Origin: Helicoverpa zea
Taxonomy: Eukaryota; Arthropoda; Insecta; Lepidoptera; Noctuidae
Direction of reading: 5' to 3'
Assembly (NCBI RefSeq): GCF_022581195.2
Contig: NC_061475.1
Location: 3,348,001-3,412,000 of the forward strand
Length of the DNA: 64,000 nt
Shown: piece by piece, positions 1 to 10,788 of the stretch
Layout of the letters: each line of letters begins with the position of its first letter
How positions within the stretch are numbered: the stretch's first letter is position 1
Position numbers and translations under genes: made by a program
The notes under the pieces: generated by a model
The model's database searches: none
What the model was told of the DNA's origin: nothing
Seen by the model: the letters and a program-made list of their open reading frames with translations, nothing else

Positions 1-327
1 ACAAATATTCTTTACCGTTTTGCTATAATCCAGGCAATTCTTCTAAATTGATGCTATATTTTATGTTAAAATTAAATATAAAAGCTTGTAAAATACTTAT
101 AACAAGGATGGATCCAAAAAATACTTTGAGAACTATTTTATGTCATGTTCACTCTAGCAGACAGAAACATACACATGTAGATGCTTCCCATTGATCTAGT
201 CATTTTATATGTGTCAAAGATTGCTGATCAGTATCATTGTCTTAATCTTAAGAAAAACACATCCAAACATCCGAATTGAGGACCGTCTTTTTAGCGAAAT
301 TAGTTAAAATGTAACCCTCACTTCCAG

Positions 328-505
328 GCGTACAAAAACTTCGGGGCCCGCGTCCGAGCTCTAAAGCGCAAACTAGACGAGCTAACGCCGTCGCTGCCCA
401 ACGCCGCGCCGTCGCCGCCGCAGCGCGACGAGGACGTACCCTCGCCGGGACCTGATGAGGATCTGGAGCTGCCCGTGCCTACTGATGGAGGGGATGAAGA
501 TGAGA
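328..505 (+). CDS. exon a of RPRD2-like gene (first in window)
   Basis: It opens after the acceptor cttccag and closes at gtaagt in phase 1. It encodes the end of a basic coiled coil (FGARVRALKRKLDELTPSL) and then a Pro/Ala and Asp/Glu-rich linker. High GC and CpG stand out from the AT-rich flanks. The exon starts in phase 0, so the preceding exon ends on a complete codon. Confidence 0.85.
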
Positions 506-3500
506 GTAAGTGGTTTTAACACTCGTTTTCAGGAAGAATTCTTGAGAAAGTGTGCATTGACAGCATAAACAAATTTTCTGAAGACAATGAATTACTGTTA
601 ACTTAAAGTATCATCATCCTCCTGCCCTTATCCCAATTTTATTTGGGGTCAGCGCAGCATGTTTTCCCCTTCCATACTCTTCTATCTGCTGTCATCTCAC
701 AAGTAACATTCTTCCTTACCATATCTACTTTCACACAATTCATCCATCGTTTCTTTGGTGTTCCTCTTCCACTATACCCGTCCACATTCATACTGTTGAT
801 TTAAAGTAATGTAAACTTAATTAAAATTGAATGTGAAAATGTGGAGTAACAGTCATTAGAAGTCAGTTAAAATCCGATTTTAGGTATGTATGTTGTTTTT
901 GTATATTTGGTTGATTCTTAGAGGATCCTAAGATGATTCTTGCAGGAAGGCTACTCTATTTTTGCTTAAATGATCGACGATAATTTTAAATCGACTCTGG
1001 GTTTTTAGGCTGGAAATCTCCTAAAACTGTGATCTAAAAATAATTTTAAATCCTCTTAAATTACAGTTGCCTACAACATCGACCAGACGTTCAACTCGTC
1101 GATAGCTGCCGATGGTTCGCTCTACAACTTGGGGTTGACTTCATTCCTTACATCCGACAATCCCATGGCTTTGTTCAACGAGTCCACTGAAAATGTTAAT
1201 AATGGTGAGTTTTTAATTTATTTATCTTCTTTTGTGTCGATGACATGTCATATATTGAGACTACACTGTGTCAGCCCAATATGCTGCCACAGCGAGAGTA
1301 GGTTATTTATGTAACTTAGTACATAAGAAAATTTTATGTAATTAGAATACAAATTTTAAAATACATAAGGAAATAAAATATATGACGTGCCTTGCCATAT
1401 AGAGTGATTGGTAAAAAATTGTGCGGACAATTAAGATACTGTTTGTTAGAGCGAGTGATCAAAAGATACATATTATATTGTGTAATCACCGTTTCTTTAG
1501 TTGGACAGTGGAACAATGATGATGACAATAATATACAAATTATAGTTTCTAATCACATATCATTATAGTTTATTTAATGAAATTGGTAAGCATAAAAAAT
1601 AATTAGGGTGCTACAAAGGTCGTTAGTTTTAAGTATTATTAACAAAAATGAGGTTCAAAAGCATACGCAACGAAAGATTATTTCTAAGCCCTTACAGAAA
1701 TATTATTAAGATGCCTTTCTTACTATCAAATTGTTTAAAAACATGTCTAACAACTTATGCCGCAAAACGGCAAAGTTGTTCACACTTGATTTTGTATTTC
1801 AGCCAACAAAATCGAAGTGATAAATAATAGGCCGAACGATAAGCAAGATTTTAACATAAACGATGTTATTAAAAACCTCATGTCCGACAACAATACCAAC
1901 GCTTCGGACAATAACTCAGGTTAGTTTGTTTGTGTGTCTGTTTGATTTTTCCTTTGAAACTGCTTGCTTACGGCCTTTTTGATATGTTAATTTTTATTTC
2001 TGCTTTTGCCCTATACACATACCTACACAGCTAGACCGATATTAAACTATGTGGCATTGAAATAGGGTAAAAATTGCCTGCAACTTTCACCTATAGACAT
2101 GTACAGTGTAGTTGTCTAATTTTTTTATTTATTTTGTGTCTAATTTATTTTTTTAATTCACCCAAAATCCGCATGTTACATGTTTAGTTTCACACACGTT
2201 CGTTACGCCCGTGATACGCAGTTATTAGGTAGCTTCTTAATTTCTAAAAACTGGGGTTTATAAAGAGTATTCGCAAAATAATACATTTGTTCGCAGTAAC
2301 AAGCGCTCCGATGTCCCAAAAGTCACAAGACGCGTTGCCCGGGTTGCCCGGGCTAGATTTACTAACCCCGGATACACCAAGCAACCCGCCGCCACCAACC
2401 TCCTTCTATGGTACCATGGACCTTACGGGTATGCAAAGATCTTAGTCCCATAGTCACTGATAATATAAACGTTCAGCCAGCTCTCCGGTGGTGTCGGATT
2501 GTGCCATCGGGCTATGAGAGTGAAGGAATAGTGAGTGCACCGCAGTCCAAGCAAATGTGCGTGCACTATTATATTATGTCCTGCGCAGTTGGCTAATATC
2601 CTTACATGAGAACAGTGCCCGTAGCCGATAATCGACTAGGAGGACATCAAACGTCCAGCCTTTTTCCAACTATGTTGGGGTCGGCTCCCAGTTAACGGGA
2701 TGCAGCTGAGTACCAGTGTTTTACAAAGAGCGACCGCCTATCTGACCTCGTCAACCCAGTTACTCGGGGAACTCAATATCTAAGGCCTCATTTACGGAGA
2801 CGCGGGGCGTCGCGCGTTGCGTTGAGCGGCGCGGCCCGCACTGAATTCAAATATATGGCGTTGTATGAGTGCGTTTACGGAGAAGCGATTTTAGACGCGT
2901 TTGTTTGAATTAGGGCGTTTTTTGCACCCGAGCCCGCGGATGGCACCGACGCGTCCCACGCGGCGTTTATCGCGGCGGCGCACGCAGCGGCAAATGACAT
3001 GGCTCCCATCTCTCGCTAACATAAAACTAGTAGATTTGATCGAGGCGAGCGTGCGCCGCCGCGATGCCCGCCGCGTGCTTCGCCACACGCTAGAGGATTC
3101 AGGGCACCGCCACACTTCCCGTCTCGCTTCTCTATGAACATGGTCGTACATTACTATAAGTTTGTGTTTACGCGTGCGATGATGCGTGCCGCTTCACGCG
3201 CCGCCCCACCGTAAACAGAAAAAACGTCCGACGCGCCGCGAGACGCTACGCCACACGCGACGCGAGACGCCCTGCGTCTCCGTAAATGAGGCCTAAGACT
3301 GGTTTCTGACTACTCGTAACGACTGCCAAAGAGTTTATCATGTCCTACGGTATAGATAGTTCAACTCAGATTTGCGCGCGGCCCTATGTGTGCGTCGGCT
3401 TGTAAATATACAACTTTCATTCGTGTGACAGTGACGTCGTCCGAGCATGACGTGTTCTCATCGCTTTTTGTTATGGGTACAGTCGTTTACGAAAATGTCT

Positions 3501-6500
3501 AGTTCTTCACGGAGAAAATGTTTTAAGGACTCAGGTAGCGTTTCAAAAAAATGAAACAACATTCAAAGCTTTTTATTAAGTATTACATTTTACAGTTTAT
3601 CATTATTTTCTCATACGGCTTTTCAAATTGACATTGACAGTATCTAAGAAATAAATGAAGTGAAATATCTAAGATGAATTAAATACTCCTTACATATTTT
3701 CTAGCTCGGGGTACGCGGACAATAAATAAATGTGTGGACTAAGAATGTAAAAGACCTATAATTTAGTATAATAATGGAAACAAAATGTGTGGGGAATTTT
3801 TAAAAATTATATTGCTTCGCATAATGTCGACCAAAATAAGACGGAAATAATGAAACTCATAAATGAACGTTTAAGTCAAATTGATGAAGGGATGTTGGGT
3901 AATACTTGTCGACATGTACAAAAGAAAAAAGAAGAATACTATAGACATTTTGACATGGAGTCAGAATTTATAATTAACATTGGTGAAAGTAGCGAATCCG
4001 AAAATTCATCATTTGATTTTTCAAGTAGCGATACAGAATCATTATAAATAAATAAACTAAATTACGTAATAACTGTACTTTAACCAGCCGTATACAACCC
4101 CTAAATAACTGTATTTTTACCCGACTGTACCTCTTGTCACGCACACAAAGTCACTGTATATGTACAAGGGTTACCCACACATAGGGCCGCGCGCACGACT
4201 GAGTTGAACTTACTATACACGGTGCTTTGCGTATGACAACAGTTCACTAAAGAGGTATAAATTCATAGCAAACAGTTGAATGAAGAAAATTGACTGTTGA
4301 ATGAAGTTAATCTTGTCGGTGAATTTGGGATAGGGATATAATAAACATGTATAATAAAAATATTTAAATTTTTGGTCGAATCGATAAAATCGAATATGAT
4401 CGACGCCGTGATTGTGAAAATCGACTAAATTCATAAAAATAGGTTTTTTTAATGGGGTAGGTTAAATATTAGGGCCAAAACCGTGTGTTGAGAGCAAACT
4501 GCGAATTTTATTGAAAGATTTTGAATATAAGTTCGTCCCCTGTATTATTTACCTTTTTTTTTCATTTCACGCATTAGAACATAATATCACAATAGATTCG
4601 GAATGTTAGACATACTTACGTATAGAAGAAGCTAGCATGTGTGTTTTGTTATTAACGAGTTTTATCTATATTATTTCGAAATGGTATAGTAAATAATATT
4701 GTTCCTCTTTTCAGATGAACCGGAGCCCTATCACCCAGAACCTACGAGTCCATGGAGTAGTAATTGGAATATGCCTGTAAGTTTATTTCCTGCTTAAATT
4801 GCTTACATATCGTTAGTATGATCATTTAAAAAAAAATGGTCTTAAAAATATGAGGCGTTTCTAAAGTATTCGGATGAAGAAGATTCATTTAACGTTATTG
4901 TTGCGTTATTGTCACAATTTAAGCATACAGCTTGTCTATGAAAGGTTCGTCCACAAAACATTTGTAATGGTTTGATTGTGGGGGTCAAGGAATTTATCTT
5001 CATACATACAAGCTTTACAATATGAAAGTAATACATATTAAAATGGGAAGTAGTATCTACACAATCTCAAATTAAGCATTACAGTTTCAGTTTTTATTTT
5101 CATTAACAATATAATGTTCTGCGTGCAGCGCGGCGTGCCCCCGCTGGCGGCGGGCGTGTTCGCGGACACGCCGGAGTCGCCGCCGCCCGCGCCGCGCCCG
5201 CCGCCGCCCGAGCCCCTGCACTACCCACAGGTAAACTACGTATATAAATACATATTATGAAACAGATAATCAACAAACAAACGCGTTCATTTCATAATGG
5301 AAACGCATACATAAACACAGTAAATAACAAAAAAAATATATAGGGGATAGTATGTATTATTTTTCATATTTATAATGGTGAACGTCCTAACCTATCCGAA
5401 TGGACCTCGGTGAAAAAATCGAGTTTTTGGGAGGCCTAGTACAGTCAACTTCAGGTCAGTGGTAATAGTTTTATAGGAAAATCGTACTATAACTATTGAG
5501 TTAAGGTGCATGACAGTTACCACTGATGTGCAGTTTACTGTACACTTACTAGATCGTTTACTGTACTGTACTGTACTCGCATAATAAATTTGTCATACAC
5601 AATTTGATTGAGATTCTGACGATTTGACAGAAAAGATTGTAAATATTTTTCGTCATTAATTTCAGGAAATTCCAACAGACGTAGACCACAGAGGGATATT
5701 ACCTCCTCCTCCACCTCCACCTACGTTACCACTACTTGGCCGTAAGTTTTTATTTATTTAGTTAGATCAAAACTTTTTAAAACTATCTCCGCAAATTGAT
5801 TATTGTTTTTCCTTTTTTCATGATACTTGTCTTCCAAGAACACATTGAAATAAAAAGAATGAAATAAGAAATCTCGGGATAACAGTTCAATATAAACGAA
5901 ACAAATTATGGTTTCAAAAAAGCCAGTTTTATTTAATTATATTGCCTTGCGATACGCTTTATACATTTTCTAATCAAATACTTGTGTTATAAAAATAAAT
6001 ACATAATCTAAAATTACTATATCTTTTTGTATATATCGTCTATTCCTTTATTAAAGTTACCTCCTTACATTTAATCATAAATAACTGTCAAAATAAAACG
6101 TATATTGACATCATTTTCCTTCTTTGACTAACCGTTTTCCAATTGCAAGTAAAAATGTAATAAAAAATAGGCTAAACAACACATTAATCAATAACAATAT
6201 AATTGCAGAGCTAGAAGACGTAGATCACCGCATGTTGCCGACGCTGCCGCCGCCGCCCGCGCTAGCGCCGCCGCCCGTCCGCCATCCCACTGTACAGCAT
6301 CAAGGTAAATTTACTCTATAATATAATCAGAGACACCAATGACTGTGTTTCCGATGGCACGTTAAACTGTAGGTCCCGGCTGTCATTGAACATCCTTGGC
6401 AGTTGTTACGGGTAGTCAGAAGCCAGTAAGTCTGACATCAGTCTAACCAAGGGGTATTTGGTTGCCCGGGTAACTGGGTTGAGGAGGTCAGATAGGCGGC

Positions 6501-8670
6501 CTCTTCTTTTAAGCACTGGTACTCAGCTGAATCCGGTTAGACCGGAAGCCGACCCCAACATAGTTGGGAAAAGGCTCGGAGGATGATGAATATAATCAGA
6601 GAGCGAGTGATTTCATGGCGCCCTTTTCAACAGTCTACCAAGAAGGTTCCCATGTTTGGGTTACGCAAAGATGATATAAAAACATGTACCTGGATCCACT
6701 TTTGGTGTGAGTGTAGGTAAACGCTGAAAAAGGTAAAATGATAACATGAAAAATCGAGCCCGGGCAGAGCAAGCGCAATTTTTAACACCCCCGAAACGCC
6801 CAACCTTCACCATTTTTTATGTGTTTTTGCCGGGAAGAACTAATTATAATGCTGACTTCCAAAATTATGAATTTCAGATGTAGACCACAGGAATTTAATA
6901 TCATTAACGCACCAACCGGTTCCTAGGCCGCTGAACCCGCCCTTATCAATGGATCAAGTAAGTTATTCTTCCTATACATTATTCAATACAAAATAAAGGA
7001 CATTTTCAGTGTTAAGCAGATCACAAAATAATAATAATTCAGTCCTTTACCAATCTATTGATTCCGTTTATAAATGATTGTTCTAAGAAAAATTGATTGT
7101 AGCATTGACTGTATGAACAGTCATACAAAATTGAATTGTGAAGTAAACTACCTCCAAAAGAGAAATGTTTGTTTTTTAAACTTATATTACTATACAGTTA
7201 TTTTAGAGTAGCATTACTTGTCCGAAGTTTGCTAATAATGAATTTAAAAAGGCAAAATGTATGTACAAAACACTCCTACGCATCTAAGAGCTAACTTCGG
7301 AGAAGCAAACTTATATTCCGGTAACAGAAATCAGAATAATAAATCAGTCATTTTACTGTCTCATTGCTGGGCATAGGCCTCATCTCACACAGATAAGGTA
7401 TGACCATTATTACTATCGTTTTCCTATTAATATTTATACAGATATTTGATATTATTTGAAAGTTATTTCTCCTTAACATAAAATATTAAGACAGGGTTAA
7501 CTTCACTCACAAAATAAATGTCACTTTCCTTTAAAAAAACTTTACTATTTACTATTCATATTCAATTTTCAAAGTAAACAGTTGTTTTCAACAAAGACTG
7601 ACGTAACATGAACGTCGAATCGACGAATTGATTAAAATAAACACAACTATACAATGTAATCGAATCATTCAGTAGAATAAATTTCTTTAAAAATATAAGT
7701 GTGATTAACATGTGTATGTGATCAGGATTACAGAGTACCGCCGATGGTGCCGCCCTCAGATATAGTGGAGAGCGTCGACATGGACCTGTCTGAGGACGAG
7801 GATCAACGTAAGGATATTCCTTTATTTACATTATAGAAACTGCCTAGCCTTTTCCCAAGTATATTGTCCAGTTTCCAGTCTAATCGGATGCAGCTGAGTA
7901 CCAATGCTGACTGATTGTCAGATTTTCTGGCTTCTGACTACGCGTAAAAACTGCCAAAGATGTTAAAATGCCAGCCGTGACTGATCGCTTATCGTGCCTT
8001 CCGAAACGCTGAAAAATTAGTCAAGCCACGAGCTCTTAATTTAAATTGAACTAGTCATTTTTAATTATTTATTTTTTTGAGGATTGTTTCCATGTCCAAT
8101 TTTAAATTGTTTTCAGAACGTATGTATTCGAACCAGCAGAATCAGCCGGAACGTAGACACAGCTTCAACAACAACAAAGTATTAGTTGGCGGCGACAACG
8201 GAAAGGTCCACAACGATCATAATCACACAAACCTTATACAGATCAAAAGCGATAAGAAAGAGTCGCATTCAGCCCCAGTCCTACCCCCCATGGTCAACCC
8301 CTTCGATGCCATGCCACCCTCCCTCAAAAACTTCAACATGAACTTCCAACAGCCCCCAACTTACCCAAAAACCTTCGACCTCACAGAAGAAAATTCAAAT
8401 GACAGCGCTTACGAAGAGGACTTGAGAAACAGAGGTTTAGATAAACCACCTAATCAGGAAATCAGAAACCCGTCCCCCCCATTCGAAGACTTTGCGAACG
8501 ACGACTGGGTACAACCTCATCCGAGGTTCATGAACCCTCGGTTCCCAAGGAATTGGGGTCCTAGGACTAATTTCAGGCCACAAGGGTTCTCCCCGCAGCA
8601 ACCCTGGCCGAGGAATGGGCCTCGACCCCCCAACCGATGGATGGGGCCACCGAGGCAAAGGTTTTGGTGA
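328..8670 (+). CDS. RPRD2-like (regulation of nuclear pre-mRNA domain) protein, 3' part, 11 exons
   Basis: Joined exons 328-505, 1067-1204, 1803-1919, 2297-2428, 4715-4776, 5129-5230, 5666-5741, 6209-6304, 6878-6957, 7726-7807 and 8117-8670 give 1617 nt, that is 538 codons plus TGA, with every GT-AG junction in phase. The upstream exons lie outside the window. The first residues (AYKNFGARVRALKRKLDEL) resemble the end of the coiled coil after the CTD-interacting domain of RPRD proteins, which bind the phosphorylated RNA polymerase II C-terminal domain in the nucleus. What follows is a long acidic, Asn-rich and then Pro-rich tail with the repeated motif DVDHR, an acidic patch (DMDLSEDED) and an Arg/Pro/Trp-rich C-terminus ending in RQRFW. 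A tail this long fits RPRD2 better than the short RPRD1A/B. The exon structure is seen directly. The family name is recalled from the coiled-coil wording and is less certain. Confidence 0.8.
611..800 (-). mobile_element. short retroposon (CATCATCCTCCTGCCCTTAT family) in intron
   Basis: The sequence begins with the reverse complement of a GATGAT tail, and a second copy is present at 14584-14705. The direct repeat TTAAAGTA at 603-610 and 801-808 flanks it as a likely target-site duplication. No RNA polymerase III head is recognised in the retained part. Confidence 0.6.
1067..1204 (+). CDS. exon b of RPRD2-like gene
   Basis: Acceptor ttacag, donor gtgagt, phase 1 to 1. It encodes a hydrophobic/Asn-rich block (SLYNLGLTSFLTSDNPMALF) that reads like a short conserved motif within a disordered tail. 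Confidence 0.85.
1803..1919 (+). CDS. exon c of RPRD2-like gene
   Basis: Acceptor tatttcag, donor gttagt, phase 1 to 1. It encodes an Asn/Asp-rich segment containing FNINDVIKNLMSD. Its 117-nt length and matching phases mean it could be skipped without a frameshift. Confidence 0.85.
2297..2428 (+). CDS. exon d of RPRD2-like gene
   Basis: Acceptor ttcgcag, donor gtatgc, phase 1 to 1. It encodes a Ser/Pro-rich segment with a duplicated PGLPGL and SNPPPPTSFYG. The donor is followed within about 45 bp by SINE-derived sequence. Confidence 0.82.
2475..2650 (+). mobile_element. SINE family 2, 5'-truncated copy in intron
   Basis: It shares the core with the fuller copy at 26413-26768: CCATCGGGCTATG, then AGTGAAGGAATAGTGAGTG, then a CTCCTTACATGAGAACAG-like block and GTAGCCGATAAT. 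It starts about 46 bp after the exon d donor. The tRNA-like head is missing. Confidence 0.65.
2655..3350 (-). mobile_element. SINE family 1 copy, antisense, split by a Harbinger MITE
   Basis: 2655-2783 matches the antisense SINE tail (CCTTTTTCCAACTATGTTGG, then CAGCTGAGTACCAGTG). 3297-3350 continues the same SINE (ACTGGTTTCTGACTAC, then CGTAACGACTGCCAA). The break coincides exactly with the TIR element at 2784-3293, so the MITE jumped into an older SINE. Confidence 0.75.
2784..3293. mobile_element. PIF/Harbinger-like MITE, 510 bp
   Basis: The terminal inverted repeats start GGCCTCATTTACGGAGACGC and end with the near-exact reverse complement. Both sides are flanked by TAA (2781-2783 and 3294-3296), the 3-bp TWA duplication typical of PIF/Harbinger. 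The interior is CpG-rich and rich in GCG/CGC runs. Overlapping ORFs on both strands have arginine-rich low-complexity translations with no recognisable domain, so they are probably fortuitous. Confidence 0.8.
3353..4215 (+). mobile_element. Tc1/mariner-like element relic, 863 bp
   Basis: The inverted termini begin TAG and run through GTTCAACTCAG, then GCGCGCGGCCCTATGTGTG, at 3353-3398 and inverted at about 4172-4215. They are flanked by TA (3351-3352 and 4216-4217). The interior keeps only the C-terminal third of a transposase (3787-4047). It lies directly next to the split SINE and is part of a cluster of insertions in intron 4. Confidence 0.72.
3787..4047 (+). pseudogene. C-terminal fragment of a Tc1/mariner-type transposase
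   Basis: The frame opens at a GTG and reads VWGIFKNYIASHN, then a helix, NTCRHVQKKKEEYY, and an acidic Ser-rich end (SSESENSSFDFSSSD). This is the usual C-terminus of DDE/D transposases of the Tc1/mariner/pogo group, where an LVWG-type motif follows the last catalytic acid. The catalytic core is absent and a stop codon lies just upstream, so the piece is a relic. The family call is by wording only. Confidence 0.6.
4715..4776 (+). CDS. exon e of RPRD2-like gene
   Basis: A 62-nt exon after the pyrimidine-rich acceptor cctcttttcag and before gtaagt. It encodes DEPEPYHPEPTSPWSSNWNMP and changes the phase from 1 to 0. It lies just past the 2.3 kb repeat-filled intron. Confidence 0.82.
5129..5230 (+). 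CDS. exon f of RPRD2-like gene, proline-rich
   Basis: A very GC-rich 102-nt exon (acceptor gcgtgcag, donor gtaaac, phase 0 to 0). It encodes a segment dominated by Pro and Ala with a short TPESPPP core, and ends in LHYPQ. It is phase-neutral, so it is a possible alternatively spliced cassette. Confidence 0.82.
5442..5540. mobile_element. 99-bp mariner-type mini-MITE in intron
   Basis: Imperfect termini CAGTCAACTTCAGGTCAGTG at the left and the inverse of CAGTAAACTGCACATCAGTG at the right form a near-complete hairpin. TA flanks both ends (5440-5441 and 5541-5542). A second copy lies at 16234-16333. Confidence 0.7.
5666..5741 (+). CDS. exon g of RPRD2-like gene, first DVDHR unit
   Basis: Acceptor aatttcag, donor gtaagt. 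It encodes EIPTDVDHRGILPPPPPPP and then TLPLLG. This is the first of three exons built as a DVDHR motif followed by prolines. Confidence 0.83.
6209..6304 (+). CDS. exon h of RPRD2-like gene, second DVDHR unit
   Basis: Acceptor aattgcag, donor gtaaat. It encodes LEDVDHRMLPTLPPPP followed by an Ala/Pro run. A SINE with an intact 13-bp target duplication sits just 16 bp past the donor. Confidence 0.83.
6334..6589 (+). mobile_element. SINE family 1, 5'-truncated, with 13-bp target duplication
   Basis: A sense copy ends in GGCTCGGAGGATGATGA. The perfect direct repeat ATATAATCAGAGA (6321-6333 and 6590-6602) marks the insertion. It sits about 30 bp downstream of the exon h donor. Confidence 0.85.
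6878..6957 (+). CDS. exon i of RPRD2-like gene, third DVDHR unit
   Basis: Acceptor aatttcag, donor gtaagt, phase 1 to 0. It encodes DVDHRNLISLTHQPVPRP and then NPPLSMDQ. Confidence 0.83.
7357..7396 (-). repeat. fragment of lepidopteran repeat (TGCTGGGCATAGGCCTC)
   Basis: A short match to the unit also seen at 15897-15975, 56918-56985 and 58842-58960 (TGCTGGGCACAGGC, then an ATTGAGC-type block). The class is unresolved. Confidence 0.4.
7726..7807 (+). CDS. exon j of RPRD2-like gene
   Basis: Acceptor tgatcag, donor gtaagg. It encodes DYRVPPMVPPSDIVES and then an acidic patch DMDLSEDEDQ. DYRVPP looks like a degenerate fourth copy of the DVDHR-proline unit. Confidence 0.82.
7843..8010 (-). mobile_element. 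diverged SINE family 1 fragment in last intron
   Basis: The antisense order is kept (CCTTTTCCCAA, CAGCTGAGTACCA, TGGCTTCTGACTAC, GACTGATCGC) with many substitutions and an internal deletion, so it is an old copy. Confidence 0.65.
8117..8670 (+). CDS. terminal exon of RPRD2-like gene with stop
   Basis: Acceptor tgttttcag. The split codon completes as Gln and runs 184 codons to TGA at 8668-8670. The sequence is Asn/His-rich, then Pro-rich, then acidic (FEDFANDDW), and ends in an Arg/Pro/Trp-rich tail with repeated PR and GP dipeptides. An upstream in-frame ATG at 8077 lies in the intron and is not the exon start. Confidence 0.85.
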
Positions 8671-10419
8671 AGTGAAAGTGTGTGACAGTGTTCTTACTAT
8701 ATAAAAGACCAGGTTTAAGGAAGTACCAGTGAGTTTCATTTTATAGAATCACGGAGTTATGAATAAATGGAGGATTTATTTGCGTATTTTTCTCAAGCCT
8801 TTTTGCAATAAGTTTACTGCTAAATGTATTTAAAACACCATGTTCTCTCAACGTTTAAATATTGAAGAAATATAGTGATGTCTTAAATGGCATTTAGCGG
8901 TTAACATATTTAGTGGCCTTACAATCAAGTGTCAGATTCTCCATTTATTCAATACTCTGTGAAACAGACCGCTTCACTCCATTGTTGAATACCATTACTA
9001 TAAATAGTTTTTACCAGGCTATTATAGCCTGGATTTAGGTTTCATATCAATAGATAAGTCGTTTTGATCCCTTTATTCCTCTGTACAGTAAAAAAAAAAA
9101 ACACTAGTTTATTGCAAACATAGCAAGAATCGACAATTTATTTCCACAATAGATTTGCCTTAGGCCACCTTATTCTCATAATATTAGTACAATGTAAAGA
9201 AAATCACTTGATAAGAAAATTAAGACCCAATGTAGTGTCGACGAGTTCTAAACGTCATAATGACTGTGTTCTTAGATATAGATGCTGTACGTTTTTTTTC
9301 GAAATATTCGAAAATTTTGTAAATAGGAATATCATATATAAGTACTTCAGTGATTCTGCATTTTTTTCTATATGAGCTAATCAATGTATTAAAAAAATGA
9401 TAGCGACATATTTAATGCAGAATTGAGAGCGTATGTATGGCAGATATTTTTTATTCAAGACATTTAAGCAGCTATGTATGTAATGTATGAAAGTGTATAG
9501 TGAGCGAGGGAAGTAACTTAGGATTCTTGAGGCGACAAATATTGGGTATTAATTCAAAAAGATTCAATTTTAAGCTATACTTTATTTGAATAGGCGCGGA
9601 AGTTAAACAATCTGGATTATACTAACCACACTTCCACAAATACATATTTAATTAGACAACTATGGCTTTAAAAAAAAAAAATATTTGATTAATGGGTTTT
9701 ACATTGGTTTATAGCTGCATTTTTAAATAATATTACTGAGTTTTAAACAAAACGGGCACATGTGAAACTACCTAGGCAGCATTCAATCGAACTACATACT
9801 TTCAATAATCGTTATATAAAGCTGCCTAAATAGCATCGATGGGGCAAGGAAATCAACAATAAGCTATACCTATTTCTACATTATACAGAAAATATTTGAA
9901 TGCCTTTTGGATGAATAGTAAAAAAAACAAACAGGGTGAGCTAAATAAAACCGTTTAAAAATAGAGATCTGCGTTTGATTCTATTAGTATTTTATCTTTT
10001 TGCCTAACATTTGTCGCCAACAGAATTCTAAAATGAATGTTAAGGAAAGTTGGTTCAAACATTTGTACATTTGTCTTGTATAAAACGATGAGAGAATAGA
10101 ATGTTCTAGACTGGTATATTTAGCGAACATTCATCTGTTGTAAATGATTGAGAAAGTGAGTGAAAAATGTCTGATAATGCTGACAATAACCGGTTATTTC
10201 TAGTATTGTCCGAATTTGATAAAGTGCAATATGTATTCTACTCACATTGCCCGATTATTGTTGTCAATATCAGATGTTGAAGGATGTACCATGTATGGTA
10301 CAAATGAAATGTTTACATAAAAAATACTTCCAATGTGGATAGTTTGAAAATTGAACTGTTATGTAATTCAAATGTTTTAAGACTATTGAGGCCCAAGTTC
10401 ACTCACTTCGTAATCGTTA

Positions 10420-10785
10420 GGCCTCCCCCACATTAGGCGTGCGCGATCCTCGGGCGTGTGAGTGGCGCGGGCGCCGCGCGTGCGTCGCGAGCGCGCTGCG
10501 TGAGCGTCGCGTTTTGCTGCCCTGCGGCATTTACTTACAGCGCGCTCGCGGCGCGCACGTGCCGCTCTCCTTGACGTTTAACTGCTAAGGCGTTTAGCGG
10601 GCGGCGGGGATAGCGGGCGAAGGGGTAAGAACGCAACTCAAGCGCCGCGTGCTCGCCGCGAGCGCGTCGCTTGCACTCTTCACACATGCCGCAGGGCAGC
10701 AAAACGCGACGCTCACGCAGCGCGCTCGCGACTCCCGCGCTACTCACACGCCCGAGGATCACGCACGCCTAATGTGGGGTCAGCC
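10420..10785. mobile_element. PIF/Harbinger-like MITE, 366 bp, with long hairpin arms
   Basis: Inverted termini of about 100 bp begin GGCCTCCCCCACATTAGGCG at the left and GGCTGACCCCACATTAGGCG on the reverse strand at the right. TTA flanks both sides (10417-10419 and 10786-10788). The arms include GCGTTTTGCTGCCCTGCGGC and its inverse. It is extremely CpG-rich in AT-rich DNA. The 75-residue antisense ORF inside is a by-product of the GC content. Confidence 0.82.
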
Positions 10786-10788
10786 TTA

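Noticed and set aside
2891..3151. Overlapping arginine-rich ORFs on both strands
   Set aside because: They lie wholly inside the CpG-rich Harbinger MITE; the absence of stops follows from GC content.
8437..8739. 100-codon antisense ORF
   Set aside because: Shadow of the terminal exon of the RPRD2-like gene on the other strand.
10535..10762. 75-codon antisense ORF with CGMCEECKRRA
   Set aside because: Cys-rich look but encoded by the palindromic arms of a MITE; no domain.
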